A DNA stretch of 64,000 nt, taken from positions 2,046,001 to 2,110,000 of the forward strand of contig NZ_CP135164.1 of NCBI RefSeq assembly GCF_001940225.2, read 5' to 3'. Source of the DNA: Roseburia sp. 499. Its GTDB lineage: Bacteria > Bacillota > Clostridia > Lachnospirales > Lachnospiraceae. A program made the position numbers and the translations under genes. This document shows positions 23,902-33,843 of the stretch, piece by piece (the stretch's first letter is position 1; each line of letters begins with the position of its first letter). The notes beneath the pieces are model-generated. The model searched no databases. It saw only the letters and a program-made list of their open reading frames with translations, and was not told the origin of the DNA.

Positions 23902-26151
23902 TTATACTTTTTTTAGTTTTGCAAAGGATGCAAACATCTTCTTCGTTCCTACCTTGTCAAAGTCTACGGTTACCTCATAATCCCGTCCACCTTCTACAAT
24001 CTGAGTTACAGTTCCTTCTCCAAACTTCATATGCTTCACACGGTCACCGGTTCCATAACTCAAGGAAATCTTACCGGTAGTGTTACTGGAAAAAGAAGTA
24101 CTCTGATATGGCTTAGTCTCATAGGTATTTCTGGTACTGAATATTGGATTCACCTTGGAATTTGCCTGGCGGAAAGACTGTGTCGGCGCCTCTGACAATG
24201 TTTTTGTCACCGATGGATTCCGTACTGCTCCAGTCAGAAGATTCCTTGGGATTTCTTTTACAAACCTTGACACTTTATTATATTGCGTTTCTCCACGAAT
24301 CATACGTTGTTTCGCACAACTAATTGTCAAATCCTTCATGGCACGGGTAATTCCTACATAGCACAGACGCCGTTCTTCCTCAATTTCTGACGGATCATCT
24401 GCGGTAATAGTCATATAACTTGGGAAAACACCATCCTCCATTCCCACCAGATATACATTAGGGAATTCCAGCCCCTTTGCGCTATGTAATGTCATCAATA
24501 CCACATAATCGTTACCTTCCTGAAGGTCATCAATATCTGCAACCAGTGCTACTTCTTCTAAAAATCCGCTTAAGGTAGGATTCTCTTCGCCTTCTTCATA
24601 AGCAACTACTTTACTGATTAATTCGTCAATATTTTCAATACGAGCCTGCGCTTCTTCTGTATTTTCCGCTTCCAACTCTGCCACATACCCGGTTTCTTCA
24701 ATAATATCCTTTAACAACTGTGATGGAGTCAAATATTCCACCTTACTGCGCATAGACTGAATAAAAGTCACAAATGGCTTTATTTTTACTCCTGCCTTTC
24801 CAATAGACGGAATATCCTCTGCCAGCTTCAATGCATTATAAAAACTTAAACCGTTTTCTTCTGCGTAAGTCTGAACTCTAGATAATGTGGTTGCTCCTAT
24901 TCCTCGCTTTGGTACATTGATAATTCTGCGTACTGCAAGGTCATCCCGACCATTATCAATGGTTTTTAAATATGCCAGCAAATCCTTGATTTCCTTTCTG
25001 GCATAGAAATTTACACCGCCCACAATCTTATATGGCGTATTATTTACCACAAAACGCTCTTCAAACAAACGGGATTGTGCATTGGTACGATAAAGAATCG
25101 CGCAATCTCCATAATTGTAAGTGCCTTCTTTCACTTTTTTCTGAATATCTTTTATAACATAATCAGCTTCTTCATAGGCAGTATCAAACTGCTGAAAGTT
25201 AATTTTTTCTCCTTCGTCATTGTCTGTCCAAAGTACCTTTGACTTTCTTCCTACATTATTAGCAATGACACCATTTGCTGCATCCAAAATGGACTTGGTA
25301 GAACGATAATTCTGCTCTAACTTAATTACCTTAGCATTTGGATAAACTTCTTCAAAGTTCAAAATATTTTTAATATTAGCACCACGGAACTTGTAAATAG
25401 ACTGGTCATCATCACCTACTACACACAGATTCTGATATTTTCCGGCTAGTAACTTAATCAACTGGAACTGAGCTGTATTGGTATCCTGATACTCGTCCAC
25501 CATAATGTATTTAAAACGTTCCTGATAGTAATCCAATACTTCTGCATCCGTCCGAAACAGTTCTACCGTCTTTACAATCAAATCATCAAAGTCTAAGGCA
25601 TTATTCTTCCGAAGTTCTGCCTGATATTCCCGATATACGGCAGCCTGTTTCTCCTTGGCAAAATCTCCTGCTGCACGCAAGGTAAACTCCTCCGGTGAAA
25701 TCAGTTCATCCTTAGCGGAAGAAATCACGCCCATAAAACTCTTTTCCTTATATATCTTGGTATCAATCTGCAATCTTTTACAGATATCCTTCATCAATGT
25801 CTTCTGATCATCTGTATCATAAATGGTAAAATTGGTATCATATCCTAAACGGTCGATATAACGTCTCAAAATTCTCACACAGGTGGAATGGAACGTAGAT
25901 ACCCAGATGCTTTCCGATCCAAATCCTACCAGGTCATCAATACGTTCTCGCATCTCACCTGCTGCTTTATTTGTAAAGGTAATCGCCATAATATTATATG
26001 GGTTTACGCCCTTTTCTTCTATTAAATATACGGTTCGGTGGGTAAGCACTCTGGTCTTACCGGAACCTGCCCCTGCTAAAATCAGTACCGGTCCCTCCGT
26101 ATGAAATACAGCCTCCTGCTGCATGGAATTTAGTGTGTCGTACATACTCAT
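23902..26151 (-). CDS. pcrA: ATP-dependent DNA helicase PcrA/UvrD
   Basis: This 749-residue superfamily 1A 3'-5' helicase unwinds DNA in excision repair and rolling-circle replication and clears RecA and RNA polymerase. It shows the Q-motif (NSMQQEAV), Walker A GAGSGKT (27-33), VDEYQDTN, GDDDQSIYKFRGA, EQNYRST and VLMTLHSAKGLEFP, plus the C-terminal Tudor-like end (VKHMKFGEGTVTQI) characteristic of PcrA. Length is normal. GAGAGG precedes the ATG. Confidence 0.96.
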   Translation of the reverse strand: MSMYDTLNSMQQEAVFHTEGPVLILAGAGSGKTRVLTHRTVYLIEEKGVNPYNIMAITFTNKAAGEMRERIDDLVGFGSESIWVSTFHSTCVRILRRYIDRLGYDTNFTIYDTDDQKTLMKDICKRLQIDTKIYKEKSFMGVISSAKDELISPEEFTLRAAGDFAKEKQAAVYREYQAELRKNNALDFDDLIVKTVELFRTDAEVLDYYQERFKYIMVDEYQDTNTAQFQLIKLLAGKYQNLCVVGDDDQSIYKFRGANIKNILNFEEVYPNAKVIKLEQNYRSTKSILDAANGVIANNVGRKSKVLWTDNDEGEKINFQQFDTAYEEADYVIKDIQKKVKEGTYNYGDCAILYRTNAQSRLFEERFVVNNTPYKIVGGVNFYARKEIKDLLAYLKTIDNGRDDLAVRRIINVPKRGIGATTLSRVQTYAEENGLSFYNALKLAEDIPSIGKAGVKIKPFVTFIQSMRSKVEYLTPSQLLKDIIEETGYVAELEAENTEEAQARIENIDELISKVVAYEEGEENPTLSGFLEEVALVADIDDLQEGNDYVVLMTLHSAKGLEFPNVYLVGMEDGVFPSYMTITADDPSEIEEERRLCYVGITRAMKDLTISCAKQRMIRGETQYNKVSRFVKEIPRNLLTGAVRNPSVTKTLSEAPTQSFRQANSKVNPIFSTRNTYETKPYQSTSFSSNTTGKISLSYGTGDRVKHMKFGEGTVTQIVEGGRDYEVTVDFDKVGTKKMFASFAKLKKV

Positions 26152-26321
26152 ATCTTTTATCCTCTCAAAAAACTAGAGAAACCCAATAAATGAGTTTCTC
26201 AAATCAAACATATGTTTATTATAATGGATAGTGATAGAGATTTCAACCGTTTTCGAGAAAAGCAACAAAATACTTGTCATCTAGTTTTTAATACTATATA
26301 ATAAAAGTCGAGGTGAAACGA

Positions 26322-27002
26322 ATGACAATAGACGCAAAAGATTTACTCAACAGCATATTACAAAGTCTTTCCCGCATCGACTACGTAAAGCCGGAAGACC
26401 TTCCAAATATAGATTTATACATGGACCAGGTTACTACTTTTATGGATTCTCAGCTTGCTGTATCTAAACGACATCCGGAAGATAAAGTACTTACCAAAAC
26501 CATGATTAACAACTATGCGAAGAACAACCTGCTTCCGGCACCGGTAAAGAAGAAATACTCTAAGGAACATCTTCTTGCCCTTATTTTTATTTACTACTTT
26601 AAAAATATTTTGAGTATCGGAGACATTCAGGAGATTTTAAATCCTATCACTGATAAGTATTTTGCTTCTGACTTGAATTTTAATCTGGAAGATATTTACT
26701 CGGAAGTATTTCGTCTGGAAGAAGCCGAGGTATTGAATCTTCAAAAGGATATTACCAAAAAATACAATACCAGCCATCAGACTTTCCAGGACATCCCGGA
26801 AGATATTTCCAAAGAAGATAAAGATGACTTACAGCAATTTGCATTTATCTGTATGTTGAGTTTCGATGTATATGTGAAAAAGCAGTTAATTGAAAAGCTC
26901 ATTGACTTGAAAGTTACAGAACGTGAGAAAAAAGATTCAGAAGCTAATTCTAAGTCTGACTCAAAAAATAAATCTAAAGAAAATAAAAAGGATACAGAAT
27001 AA
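26322..27002 (+). CDS. DUF1836 family protein
   Basis: I start at ATG 26,322 (AGGTG 6 nt upstream); a GTG at 26,313 is in frame. The 226-residue protein has the DUF1836 core (about 55-175: LTKTMINNYAKNNLLPAPVKKKY, then HLLALIFIYYFKNILSI), which resembles a MerR-like winged helix, and a lysine/serine-rich tail. DUF1836 proteins are common in Clostridia and are thought to be DNA-binding regulators. It diverges from pcrA and ends in a strong terminator. Confidence 0.8.
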   Translation: MTIDAKDLLNSILQSLSRIDYVKPEDLPNIDLYMDQVTTFMDSQLAVSKRHPEDKVLTKTMINNYAKNNLLPAPVKKKYSKEHLLALIFIYYFKNILSIGDIQEILNPITDKYFASDLNFNLEDIYSEVFRLEEAEVLNLQKDITKKYNTSHQTFQDIPEDISKEDKDDLQQFAFICMLSFDVYVKKQLIEKLIDLKVTEREKKDSEANSKSDSKNKSKENKKDTE

Positions 27003-27012
27003 GATTCCTTAC

Positions 27013-27067
27013 TAAAATACAACCGGCCTTGACCTTATGTTCACAGGGCTGGCTGTATTTATTTTTT
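27013..27067 (+). terminator. Terminator of the DUF1836 gene
   Basis: AAATACA-CCGGCCTTG pairs with CAGGGCTGG-TGTATTT and is followed by a long T-run. Confidence 0.8.
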
Positions 27068-27148
27068 TCCCAAACTCTCTTGCATTTACATTATTGTACT
27101 GTTACAATAGTACAATAAACAACAATCTATTTGAAAGGAACGATTATT

Positions 27149-28015
27149 ATGAAGAAAGTATTCAAAAAAATTGGCAGTATCCTGTTCTGTCTTCTACCTT
27201 TTTTACTGGCATTTGGTCTGCAACTCATTGTTTCGATTATAGCCGTCGTGGTAAAATCTTTTTCTCTGCTTGCAGAACATCCGGAATTGTTATCTGACAT
27301 AGAACTTTATCTGTCTACTCTTATGAATTCTATCATGGGAGACTTTTCTATTTGGATTTCAGCTATTTATGCAGTAATTGCGGCTCTCGCTCTTGGATTC
27401 TGGTACTGGAAAAAATTCGCTCCTAAAAAGGTTCCAAAGCGTAAACCGGGAGAAATTATCAATCTAAAAATGTTTGTTGGTGTATTAGCACTGATGGTTG
27501 GTCTACAATACTTGTCCACCTATATTGTAGGTCTGGTATATCTTATTAATCCAAACTGGTATTACACTTACGAATCCCTGATGGAAAACGTCGGCTTTAC
27601 AGATATATCTGTAATTCTGGCTATCTACTCCGTTATCATTGCTCCAATCAGCGAAGAACTTATTTTCCGTGGTGTCACACTACATTATGCGAAAAAGACA
27701 ATGCCTTTCTGGGTTGCAAATATTTTTCAGGCACTTCTTTTCGGTGTCTTCCATGCAAATGTGGTTCAGGGAACTTATGCCTTTGTAGTAGGCCTATTCT
27801 GCGGTTATGTATGCTATAAAGGTGACAGTATTTACTTATCCATTTTGTTCCATATGTTATTTAACATTTGGGGCACTTTCGTTCCCGAAAATTTCTTATA
27901 CAGCGGCAACTCCGTCATATTACAGTTTCTTATGTTTCTGCTTACTGTGGCAATTACTCTTCTTGGCTTTTATCTATACAGTAGCGGAGCGAAAAAGAAA
28001 GAAAATACCATATAA
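27149..28015 (+). CDS. CPBP family intramembrane metalloprotease
   Basis: The 288-residue membrane protein starts at ATG 27,149 behind AAAGGA. About eight membrane segments are predicted. The CPBP (Abi/Rce1-like) motifs are present: EEL-FRG (SEELIFRGVTLHY), FGVFHAN and HMLFN, which form the glutamate/histidine active site. Members process bacteriocins, regulators or prenylated peptides; the substrate here is unknown. It forms a single-gene unit before a terminator, convergent with ychF. Confidence 0.88.
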   Translation: MKKVFKKIGSILFCLLPFLLAFGLQLIVSIIAVVVKSFSLLAEHPELLSDIELYLSTLMNSIMGDFSIWISAIYAVIAALALGFWYWKKFAPKKVPKRKPGEIINLKMFVGVLALMVGLQYLSTYIVGLVYLINPNWYYTYESLMENVGFTDISVILAIYSVIIAPISEELIFRGVTLHYAKKTMPFWVANIFQALLFGVFHANVVQGTYAFVVGLFCGYVCYKGDSIYLSILFHMLFNIWGTFVPENFLYSGNSVILQFLMFLLTVAITLLGFYLYSSGAKKKENTI

Positions 28016-28025
28016 GAAAAACAAG

Positions 28026-28058
28026 GCAGCTCCAATGATGAATTGGATGCTGCCTATT
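28026..28058. terminator. Hairpin between the CPBP gene and ychF
   Basis: GGCAGC and GCTGCC with inner CCAAT/ATTGG arms form a stem followed by TATTCTTT. Lying between convergent genes, it may serve both. Confidence 0.75.
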
Positions 28059-28087
28059 CTTTCATAAACTATTTCAAATCAAAGCTC

Positions 28088-29185
28088 TTATACATTGAAA
28101 CGGAATAAAATCACGTCTCCGTCTTTTACGACATACTCTTTTCCTTCTAATCCTACCAGACCTTTTTCCTTGGCTGCTGCAATAGAACCACAATCCAATA
28201 AGTCCTGATAATTCACAACCTCTGCACGGATAAATCCACGTTCAAAGTCTGTATGTATCTTTCCTGCTGCCTGCGGAGCCTTTGTTCCTTTCTTAATGGT
28301 CCATGCTCTTGTCTCATCCTCGCCGGAAGTAAGATAACTAATTAAGCCCAACAAACTGTAGCTTGCTTTGATTAACTTCTCCAGACCGGATTCTTTTAAG
28401 CCAAGTTCTTCTAAGAACATTGCTTTTTCTTCGTCGTCCAACTCTGCAATTTCCTGCTCAATCTGAGCACAGATGACAAATACTTCACAACCTTCCTTCT
28501 CTGCATTCTCACGAACTTCCTGAACAAAAGAATTATTTGCCCCATCATCTGCTAAATCATCCTCTGATACATTGGCAGCATAAATTACCGGCTTTGCAGT
28601 CAAAAGATTATATCCCTTGAACCACTCTTCTTCGTCCTCGTCTTCTAATTCAAAGGTCTTTGCCAACTGTCCGTTTTCCAGATGTGCCTTAATTCTCTCT
28701 AACAACTTCAGCTCTTTTGCAAGAGTCTTGTCCATTCTTGCTCCCTTGCTGGTCTTAGCAATTCTACGTTCCAGAATTTCAATATCAGAAAAAACAAGTT
28801 CTAAATTGATTGTTTCGATATCTCGTACCGGATTGATGCTTCCATCAACATGAACAATATTAGTGTCTTCAAAACAACGTACCACATGTACAATCGCATC
28901 CACTTCACGAATATTGGATAAGAACTGATTTCCCAGACCTTCTCCCTTGCTGGCACCCTTTACCAGACCTGCAATATCCACGAATTCGATAACAGCAGGT
29001 GTTACTTTCTTAGAATGATATAAATCTCCCAGCTTCTTCAGACGCTCATCGGGAACAGTTACGATTCCCACATTCGGGTCTATAGTACAGAACGGATAGT
29101 TTGCTGATTCTGCTCCTGCCTTTGTTAATGAGTTAAATAACGTACTTTTTCCTACGTTTGGTAATCCTACGATTCCTAATTTCAT
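28088..29185 (-). CDS. ychF: Redox-regulated ATPase YchF
   Basis: This 365-residue Obg-family P-loop protein (OLA1/YchF) binds the ribosome and hydrolyses ATP rather than GTP. It has GLPNVGKST (7-15), the switch element VDIAGLVKGASKGEGLGNQF and NVSE in place of the GTP-specifying NKxD, which is the YchF hallmark. A TGS domain ends the protein (VNYQDLLDCGSI ... LFRFNV). GGAG precedes the start. Length is normal. Confidence 0.95.
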   Translation of the reverse strand: MKLGIVGLPNVGKSTLFNSLTKAGAESANYPFCTIDPNVGIVTVPDERLKKLGDLYHSKKVTPAVIEFVDIAGLVKGASKGEGLGNQFLSNIREVDAIVHVVRCFEDTNIVHVDGSINPVRDIETINLELVFSDIEILERRIAKTSKGARMDKTLAKELKLLERIKAHLENGQLAKTFELEDEDEEEWFKGYNLLTAKPVIYAANVSEDDLADDGANNSFVQEVRENAEKEGCEVFVICAQIEQEIAELDDEEKAMFLEELGLKESGLEKLIKASYSLLGLISYLTSGEDETRAWTIKKGTKAPQAAGKIHTDFERGFIRAEVVNYQDLLDCGSIAAAKEKGLVGLEGKEYVVKDGDVILFRFNV

Positions 29186-29331
29186 AATATATGTTCTCCT
29201 TTAAAGTTTCTTTCCCTTTAAATCTTTTTCCATATTATCACTCATTCTCTAACCAGAAAAGAGTCTAATACAACTCACTAAGTGTATCACAAACAGGCTC
29301 ATTTTTCAATGATGATATATCTGTTACTCTT

Positions 29332-30531
29332 TTAATCTTTCCCCAATAGCCACTCCACAATATCATATACTTCAATTCCCTCATATGTGTACTTCGGATG
29401 CTTTGTTCTCGCAATGATCATCTTTGGGTAGGCATCCTTTACCTGTAATAGTGGAGAATACTCTCTCTCAAAAGTTTCCTGATTAGAAATATTATCGCTA
29501 ACTTGAATATATATCTTCTCACTGCCACACTGAGCAACAAAATCTATTTCCTTTTGATAAAGCTTTCCTACATAAACCTCATAACCTCTACGCAAAAGTT
29601 CCACACATACAATATTTTCATATACACGTCCATAGTCCATATTTCGGCTACCTAATATGGCATAACGCATTCCTGTATCACACATATAGAACTTATCTGA
29701 GGTCTCCAAGTACTTCTTACCCCTTATATCATATCTCTTGATATCGTAGAAAACAAATGCTGTGCATAGATATTTAATATACTTTCCTATTGTTACATGA
29801 TTTGTTGGCACTTCATTTGCCTTCAAAATATCACTCACTCTGTTCGGTGATGTCAAATTGCTGATATTATCCATCAAAAACTCACTCAGTTGACGAAGCA
29901 CTTGTGTGTCCGGTATATTATACTTTTGCACCAAATCTCTATTCACAATAGTCTCATATACTTCTTTAATGTAGGTTGTTCGATCCAAATCAGTATTATA
30001 TGCGTACGATCCTGCCAAACCACCTTTCATAAAATACTCATCAAACAATTTGTCTTTATCATTTTCTTCACTATAATATTCACAGTATTCCTTAAAACTA
30101 AATGGGAACATGTGAATTTCAATATATCTTCCAGTAAACAGCGTTGCTAGATCAGCACTGAGTAAGAAGGCATTGGATCCAGTTACATAAATATCATATT
30201 TGTTTTTTGAATATAGACTATTGATTGCCAATTCAAACTTTGGACATAGTTGTACTTCATCAACAAATAGATAATTTTTCTTATCTTTGTCATATCTATC
30301 TTCCACATACTTGTGCAAAGCATGGTATTCCTTTATTTCTTCAAAATCCAAATCCATATAGTCTATAAAGATAATATTTGCATCTTCGAAATTTTCTTTT
30401 AAATAATCTATATATACTTGCATTAGATTTGACTTTCCAGAACGTCTAATGCCAGTTATAATTTTTATATCAGGAGTATCTTTTAATGCCTTGATTCTTT
30501 CTAAATATCTTTCTCGAATAATTGTCTTCAT
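29332..30531 (-). CDS. AAA_14/DUF4143 ATPase
   Basis: The 399-residue protein joins an N-terminal AAA_14 ATPase domain (Walker A GIRRSGKS, 27-34; Walker B YLFVDEVQL, about 90-98) and a C-terminal DUF4143 domain (about 210-370, ending with KEIDFVAQCGSEKIYIQVS, a nuclease-like fold in part of the family). Such genes spread widely by transfer and their role is unknown. GGTGAG precedes the ATG. A clear promoter (30,584-30,613) and TTTCGAAA palindromes precede it, and a group II intron relic lies just upstream, which fits an acquired locus. Confidence 0.88.
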   Translation of the reverse strand: MKTIIRERYLERIKALKDTPDIKIITGIRRSGKSNLMQVYIDYLKENFEDANIIFIDYMDLDFEEIKEYHALHKYVEDRYDKDKKNYLFVDEVQLCPKFELAINSLYSKNKYDIYVTGSNAFLLSADLATLFTGRYIEIHMFPFSFKEYCEYYSEENDKDKLFDEYFMKGGLAGSYAYNTDLDRTTYIKEVYETIVNRDLVQKYNIPDTQVLRQLSEFLMDNISNLTSPNRVSDILKANEVPTNHVTIGKYIKYLCTAFVFYDIKRYDIRGKKYLETSDKFYMCDTGMRYAILGSRNMDYGRVYENIVCVELLRRGYEVYVGKLYQKEIDFVAQCGSEKIYIQVSDNISNQETFEREYSPLLQVKDAYPKMIIARTKHPKYTYEGIEVYDIVEWLLGKD

Positions 30532-30565
30532 TCGCTCACCGCTTTCGAAACTTTAATTATTTTAT

Positions 30566-30721
30566 AATTTTGAAACTAACCATATTATACCACCCCCCTT
30601 ACATGTTATTCAATATGTCACTTTCGAAATTTCAAAACATTTTTATTTTTGAAATAGTTCTGAAATCACACATAAAAAGCGCCACAAATTGAAGAACTTT
30701 TCCAATTTTGAAACTAACCAT
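30566..30721. repeat. Pair of 18-bp direct repeats
   Basis: AATTTTGAAACTAACCAT occurs exactly at 30,566-30,583 and at 30,704-30,721. One copy lies in the leader of the DUF4143 gene, the other at the end of the intron relic. Each minus-strand copy opens with ATG. Confidence 0.75.
30584..30613 (-). promoter_or_regulatory. Promoter of the DUF4143 ATPase gene
   Basis: TTGAAT and TATAAT lie 18 bp apart on the minus strand. TTTCGAAA palindromes at 30,543 and 30,622 flank the promoter and may be an operator. Confidence 0.65.
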
Positions 30722-30988
30722 CGTGCGTATCGTTCGGTACACGGCAGTTCAATCAACTTAACAGGTAGTAATCTAACATAGAGATTAGTCCAAATGAGAT
30801 TGTTGTGATATAACTTATCTCCCAGAATTTAGCCTTATATGTGATTTCTGTTCTTCAGACCAGAGGTTTGCCTACAACTTCTTTCAGATTCCACCTCACG
30901 CTGGACACCCTTGCTGTTCGGCTATACATTTCCCACTACCTAGGCATGTTCGGGACTTGTACCCGTTAGAGCGCGCCCATGGCGCGCA
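30722..30988 (-). mobile_element. Group II intron 5' fragment
   Basis: On the minus strand the sequence has the layout of domain I of a bacterial group II intron: GC-rich 5' hairpin (GCGCGCC...GGCGCGC), TAACGGGTACAAGTCCCGAAC, GTGGAATCTGAAAGAAG, and a late GCCGTGTACCGAACGATACG stem. No reverse transcriptase or domain V is present, so only about 270 bp of about 2-2.5 kb remain. Identification rests on my memory of intron sequences; the hairpins are visible. Confidence 0.7.
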
Positions 30989-30992
30989 AACT

Positions 30993-31028
30993 AAAAACAG
31001 CGTAACAGCCAATAAAACTGCTACGCTT
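30993..31028 (-). terminator. Terminator of the sortase-anchored protein gene
   Basis: AGCGTAGCAG and CTGTTACGCT form a 10-bp stem with one G-T pair and the minus strand continues GTTTTTAG, 60 bp after the stop of the gene at 31,088. Confidence 0.75.
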
Positions 31029-31087
31029 AAAAAGTCTAACTTTTGGGGGGGCACCTCATTACTGAGCTAATTTGATGCCATTTACAA

Positions 31088-31723
31088 CTAATCACATTTT
31101 GCTTTTTTCTTCTGGTTACATATTACACAAGCGGACAAACCGATTCCTACAAACAACATAATCATACATCCTTCATAGAAAAATGTATCTCCTGTTTTTG
31201 GTGATTTCACCGCTTTCACTGATTCATTACCACCTGACACGTTATTGCTACCCGTTGTGTTAGCACTCGAATTACCTGAGCTATTGTTGGTTGACGAATT
31301 TACTCCCGAATTGCCTGACCCATTTCCACTCGACGGATTATCTCCTTCACTACCTGACCCATTTTCGCCCGAAGGAGTATTACTTGCTGCAACAGTTACC
31401 GTAGTCTCGGAATAAGTACCACCTTCATAATCAGCGACTTTAATCAGATAACTTCCACTAGCTAAATTAATTGTATCATTGAATGTATGATCATCCCTCA
31501 CTGATACGGATTCCATAATAATAAGATTTGTACCTGTGCTATCATACACCATAATCGCTACTGCAGTTACCCCATTTTCTGCTGTACCACTGACAGTTGC
31601 TGAAGTACTATTTCCCGTTGCACTTACAGTAACAATATTAGCTGCAAATACTGTTTGCTTTTGTATACAGAGAATGCATACGAGAGCAAATGCCATAAAG
31701 AATACTTTAAATCTCTTTTTCAT
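31088..31723 (-). CDS. Surface protein with sortase signal
   Basis: The 211-residue precursor has a signal peptide (about 1-27), a small beta-sandwich-like domain (about 30-115, with VSATGNSTSATVSGTAENG), a Gly/Ser/Asn-rich linker (about 115-165) and a sortase signal SPKTGD followed by a membrane helix and a KKKAKCD tail. It should be joined to peptidoglycan. AGGAGGG precedes the ATG. It begins 14 bp after the secreted protein gene at 31,738, so the two probably work together, with this one as the anchor. Confidence 0.8.
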   Translation of the reverse strand: MKKRFKVFFMAFALVCILCIQKQTVFAANIVTVSATGNSTSATVSGTAENGVTAVAIMVYDSTGTNLIIMESVSVRDDHTFNDTINLASGSYLIKVADYEGGTYSETTVTVAASNTPSGENGSGSEGDNPSSGNGSGNSGVNSSTNNSSGNSSANTTGSNNVSGGNESVKAVKSPKTGDTFFYEGCMIMLFVGIGLSACVICNQKKKAKCD

Positions 31724-31737
31724 GCTTCCATGCCCTC

Positions 31738-33651
31738 CTAATATTTTATTTCTCTTGCATCAATATCATAGTAAGTACCTGTTCCAGAGCCCAAATATGC
31801 GCCTCCAAAGGTATTACCAGACAACGAACCTGCTTCTACTGCGTTATAGGCAATTCCCACCATATCACCGGTATAGGAAATCTCATATTCCGCAAAATAC
31901 AATCCGGTACCACCATTATTATTCGTTGTAGTTGCTGTAAGTTTCTGCATTTTCTTGCTTCCATCACTATAGAAAATTGTTGCATATACATCGTAGTCAG
32001 ATGCATTTTGTGAAGTTGGATAATACATCTCACAGATTATTTTTTCATCTTCCTCTTCCGTATTAGGTCCAAAATTGTCATGTACCTGAATCGCAACACG
32101 CTCTATTTCAACATAATATGTTTCCGTAGAAGTCTTAACTTCAAATACGACATGATCATAGAAGTTACTAGCATAATTGATTGTCCACTCACCATTTGAC
32201 TCTGATACACTTACTGCGCCACTTGGCACATCAAGCGCTGTTACACTTGTAATCGCACCAAGAGAATTAGCACCTGTAGCAAACTTAATGTTTGGTTCCT
32301 CAACAAAAGCTTCATAAATAGCCGGATTTTCCTTTGTCGTATTGCTAATATCTACCGTACTGGTAAAGAGAATTGGATCCCACCAACCCGGAAAATATGT
32401 ATAATCATTAGCATCAGCGCTAAATGAAATTGCTTCATATTTGGTATTATCAATAATAACTGCACGGAATTGACGATCCCCGTAAGTTCCTACGCAACTT
32501 CCACTATTTTCAAACCCGCAAGGGTCAATCGCATAACTTCTTTTCGTATTCTCATCCGCTTCCAATGTTTCTTTCATAGACGAATATGTCTGATAATTTG
32601 GCAAAAATTCTTCCGCATTATCCCACATCCAGTATACGGTATTGGCTGCTGACATTGTAAATGCTTCATTTGTGCTATCATCTTTCACATCTGAAATATT
32701 GAAATAATTTGTTGTATCATCCGTCCATCCAGATGTTAGATTTTCAAATTTATGAATGCACAATTTATCATCAATACCTTGCCATACAAAATAAACGGTA
32801 CCGGAAAATGTATTTCCTCCCGGTTCGTTACCCCCCGGTTCATTTCCTCCCGGTTCATTTCCACCACCGGCATTATTCTTAGCTTCTACCACAAGTTTCA
32901 AATCATTTGGTAAACCACCATCACCTTGCTTATTTGCAAGCTTTGTCTTTCCATTTTCTACTGCTAAGGTTGTACTAAATCCATCACTTGCATAAACGCG
33001 GACCTGCATTGTCTCTGCATTATAATTGTCACTTAAAGTAATCTCATCATTTTCAGATAAGCTTGCCACGTTATTAGATAAATTGATTGTATCAGGCAAA
33101 GTAGCAGTAACCGTTGACTCCCCAATGGTATAGCTAATCACAGATCCGTTAATTGTTCCATCTGAGAAGTCAATATTATAGGTCTGATTTCCATTGTTGT
33201 TTCCGCCATTACCTCCTGGATTTTGCGATTGCTGGAACAATTCGAAATTATATTCACTTTGAAGTGCAGTGATTAAAATATATTTTCCTTCTGACCAGCC
33301 TTCATTTGTCACATCAGCTCCGTTTAATCGAATTCCCAAGCCTCCTGACTGAACCTGAATTTTCACACTATAGCTACCGTCAATATCTGTAAAGTTAATA
33401 TTGGTGTAATCACTCGTAGTTACTTGTCCACTTGGAGCACCGTCAACCACAGTATGTGCTTCATCATTTTGCACCACTGTGTAATCCACCCCGTAATTCT
33501 GTGGTACGGTTGTACCATCTGCAATTGTAATTTTTACTTGCGTTGACTTAGTTACATTCTCTGCTCTTACTGATTGATTGCCCCCGTACAATCCTGCAAT
33601 CATGAGTACCATGGCAAGCAGAACCGCCATAACCTTTTTTAGTTTTCTCAT
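31738..33651 (-). CDS. Large secreted protein of unknown function
   Basis: I start at 33,651 (MRKLKKVMAVLLAM), 7 nt after AGGAGG; the 637-residue precursor has a signal peptide (about 1-30). The body contains a beta-rich N-terminal part, a proline/glycine linker of four GGNEPGG-type units (around 255-270), and a C-terminal part from GTVYFVWQGID with many Trp, Tyr and Asp residues, the make-up of an extracellular binding or adhesion protein. There is no sortase signal or lipobox; the anchored protein encoded next may hold it. No enzyme motif is seen. Confidence 0.75.
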   Translation of the reverse strand: MRKLKKVMAVLLAMVLMIAGLYGGNQSVRAENVTKSTQVKITIADGTTVPQNYGVDYTVVQNDEAHTVVDGAPSGQVTTSDYTNINFTDIDGSYSVKIQVQSGGLGIRLNGADVTNEGWSEGKYILITALQSEYNFELFQQSQNPGGNGGNNNGNQTYNIDFSDGTINGSVISYTIGESTVTATLPDTINLSNNVASLSENDEITLSDNYNAETMQVRVYASDGFSTTLAVENGKTKLANKQGDGGLPNDLKLVVEAKNNAGGGNEPGGNEPGGNEPGGNTFSGTVYFVWQGIDDKLCIHKFENLTSGWTDDTTNYFNISDVKDDSTNEAFTMSAANTVYWMWDNAEEFLPNYQTYSSMKETLEADENTKRSYAIDPCGFENSGSCVGTYGDRQFRAVIIDNTKYEAISFSADANDYTYFPGWWDPILFTSTVDISNTTKENPAIYEAFVEEPNIKFATGANSLGAITSVTALDVPSGAVSVSESNGEWTINYASNFYDHVVFEVKTSTETYYVEIERVAIQVHDNFGPNTEEEDEKIICEMYYPTSQNASDYDVYATIFYSDGSKKMQKLTATTTNNNGGTGLYFAEYEISYTGDMVGIAYNAVEAGSLSGNTFGGAYLGSGTGTYYDIDAREIKY

Positions 33652-33843
33652 TCGTCTACCTCCTCCACCTAATATATAGTAAAATTCTACTATTCTCTCC
33701 CTCATTTTTATAGGTGACATATGTCTCAAACTGTGTATCTTTTTAAATTTTCATTCATTTAATTGAGACAAGAAATATCAGTAAGACGAATAATTCTGAC
33801 TAATTAAAGTGTTTTTGCTTCATATTCTCTCCTTGTAGCTATT

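Noticed and set aside
32815..32870. Short tandem repeat that could suggest a CRISPR-like array
   Set aside because: It encodes GGNEPGG units of a proline/glycine linker in the secreted protein, and there are no spacers.
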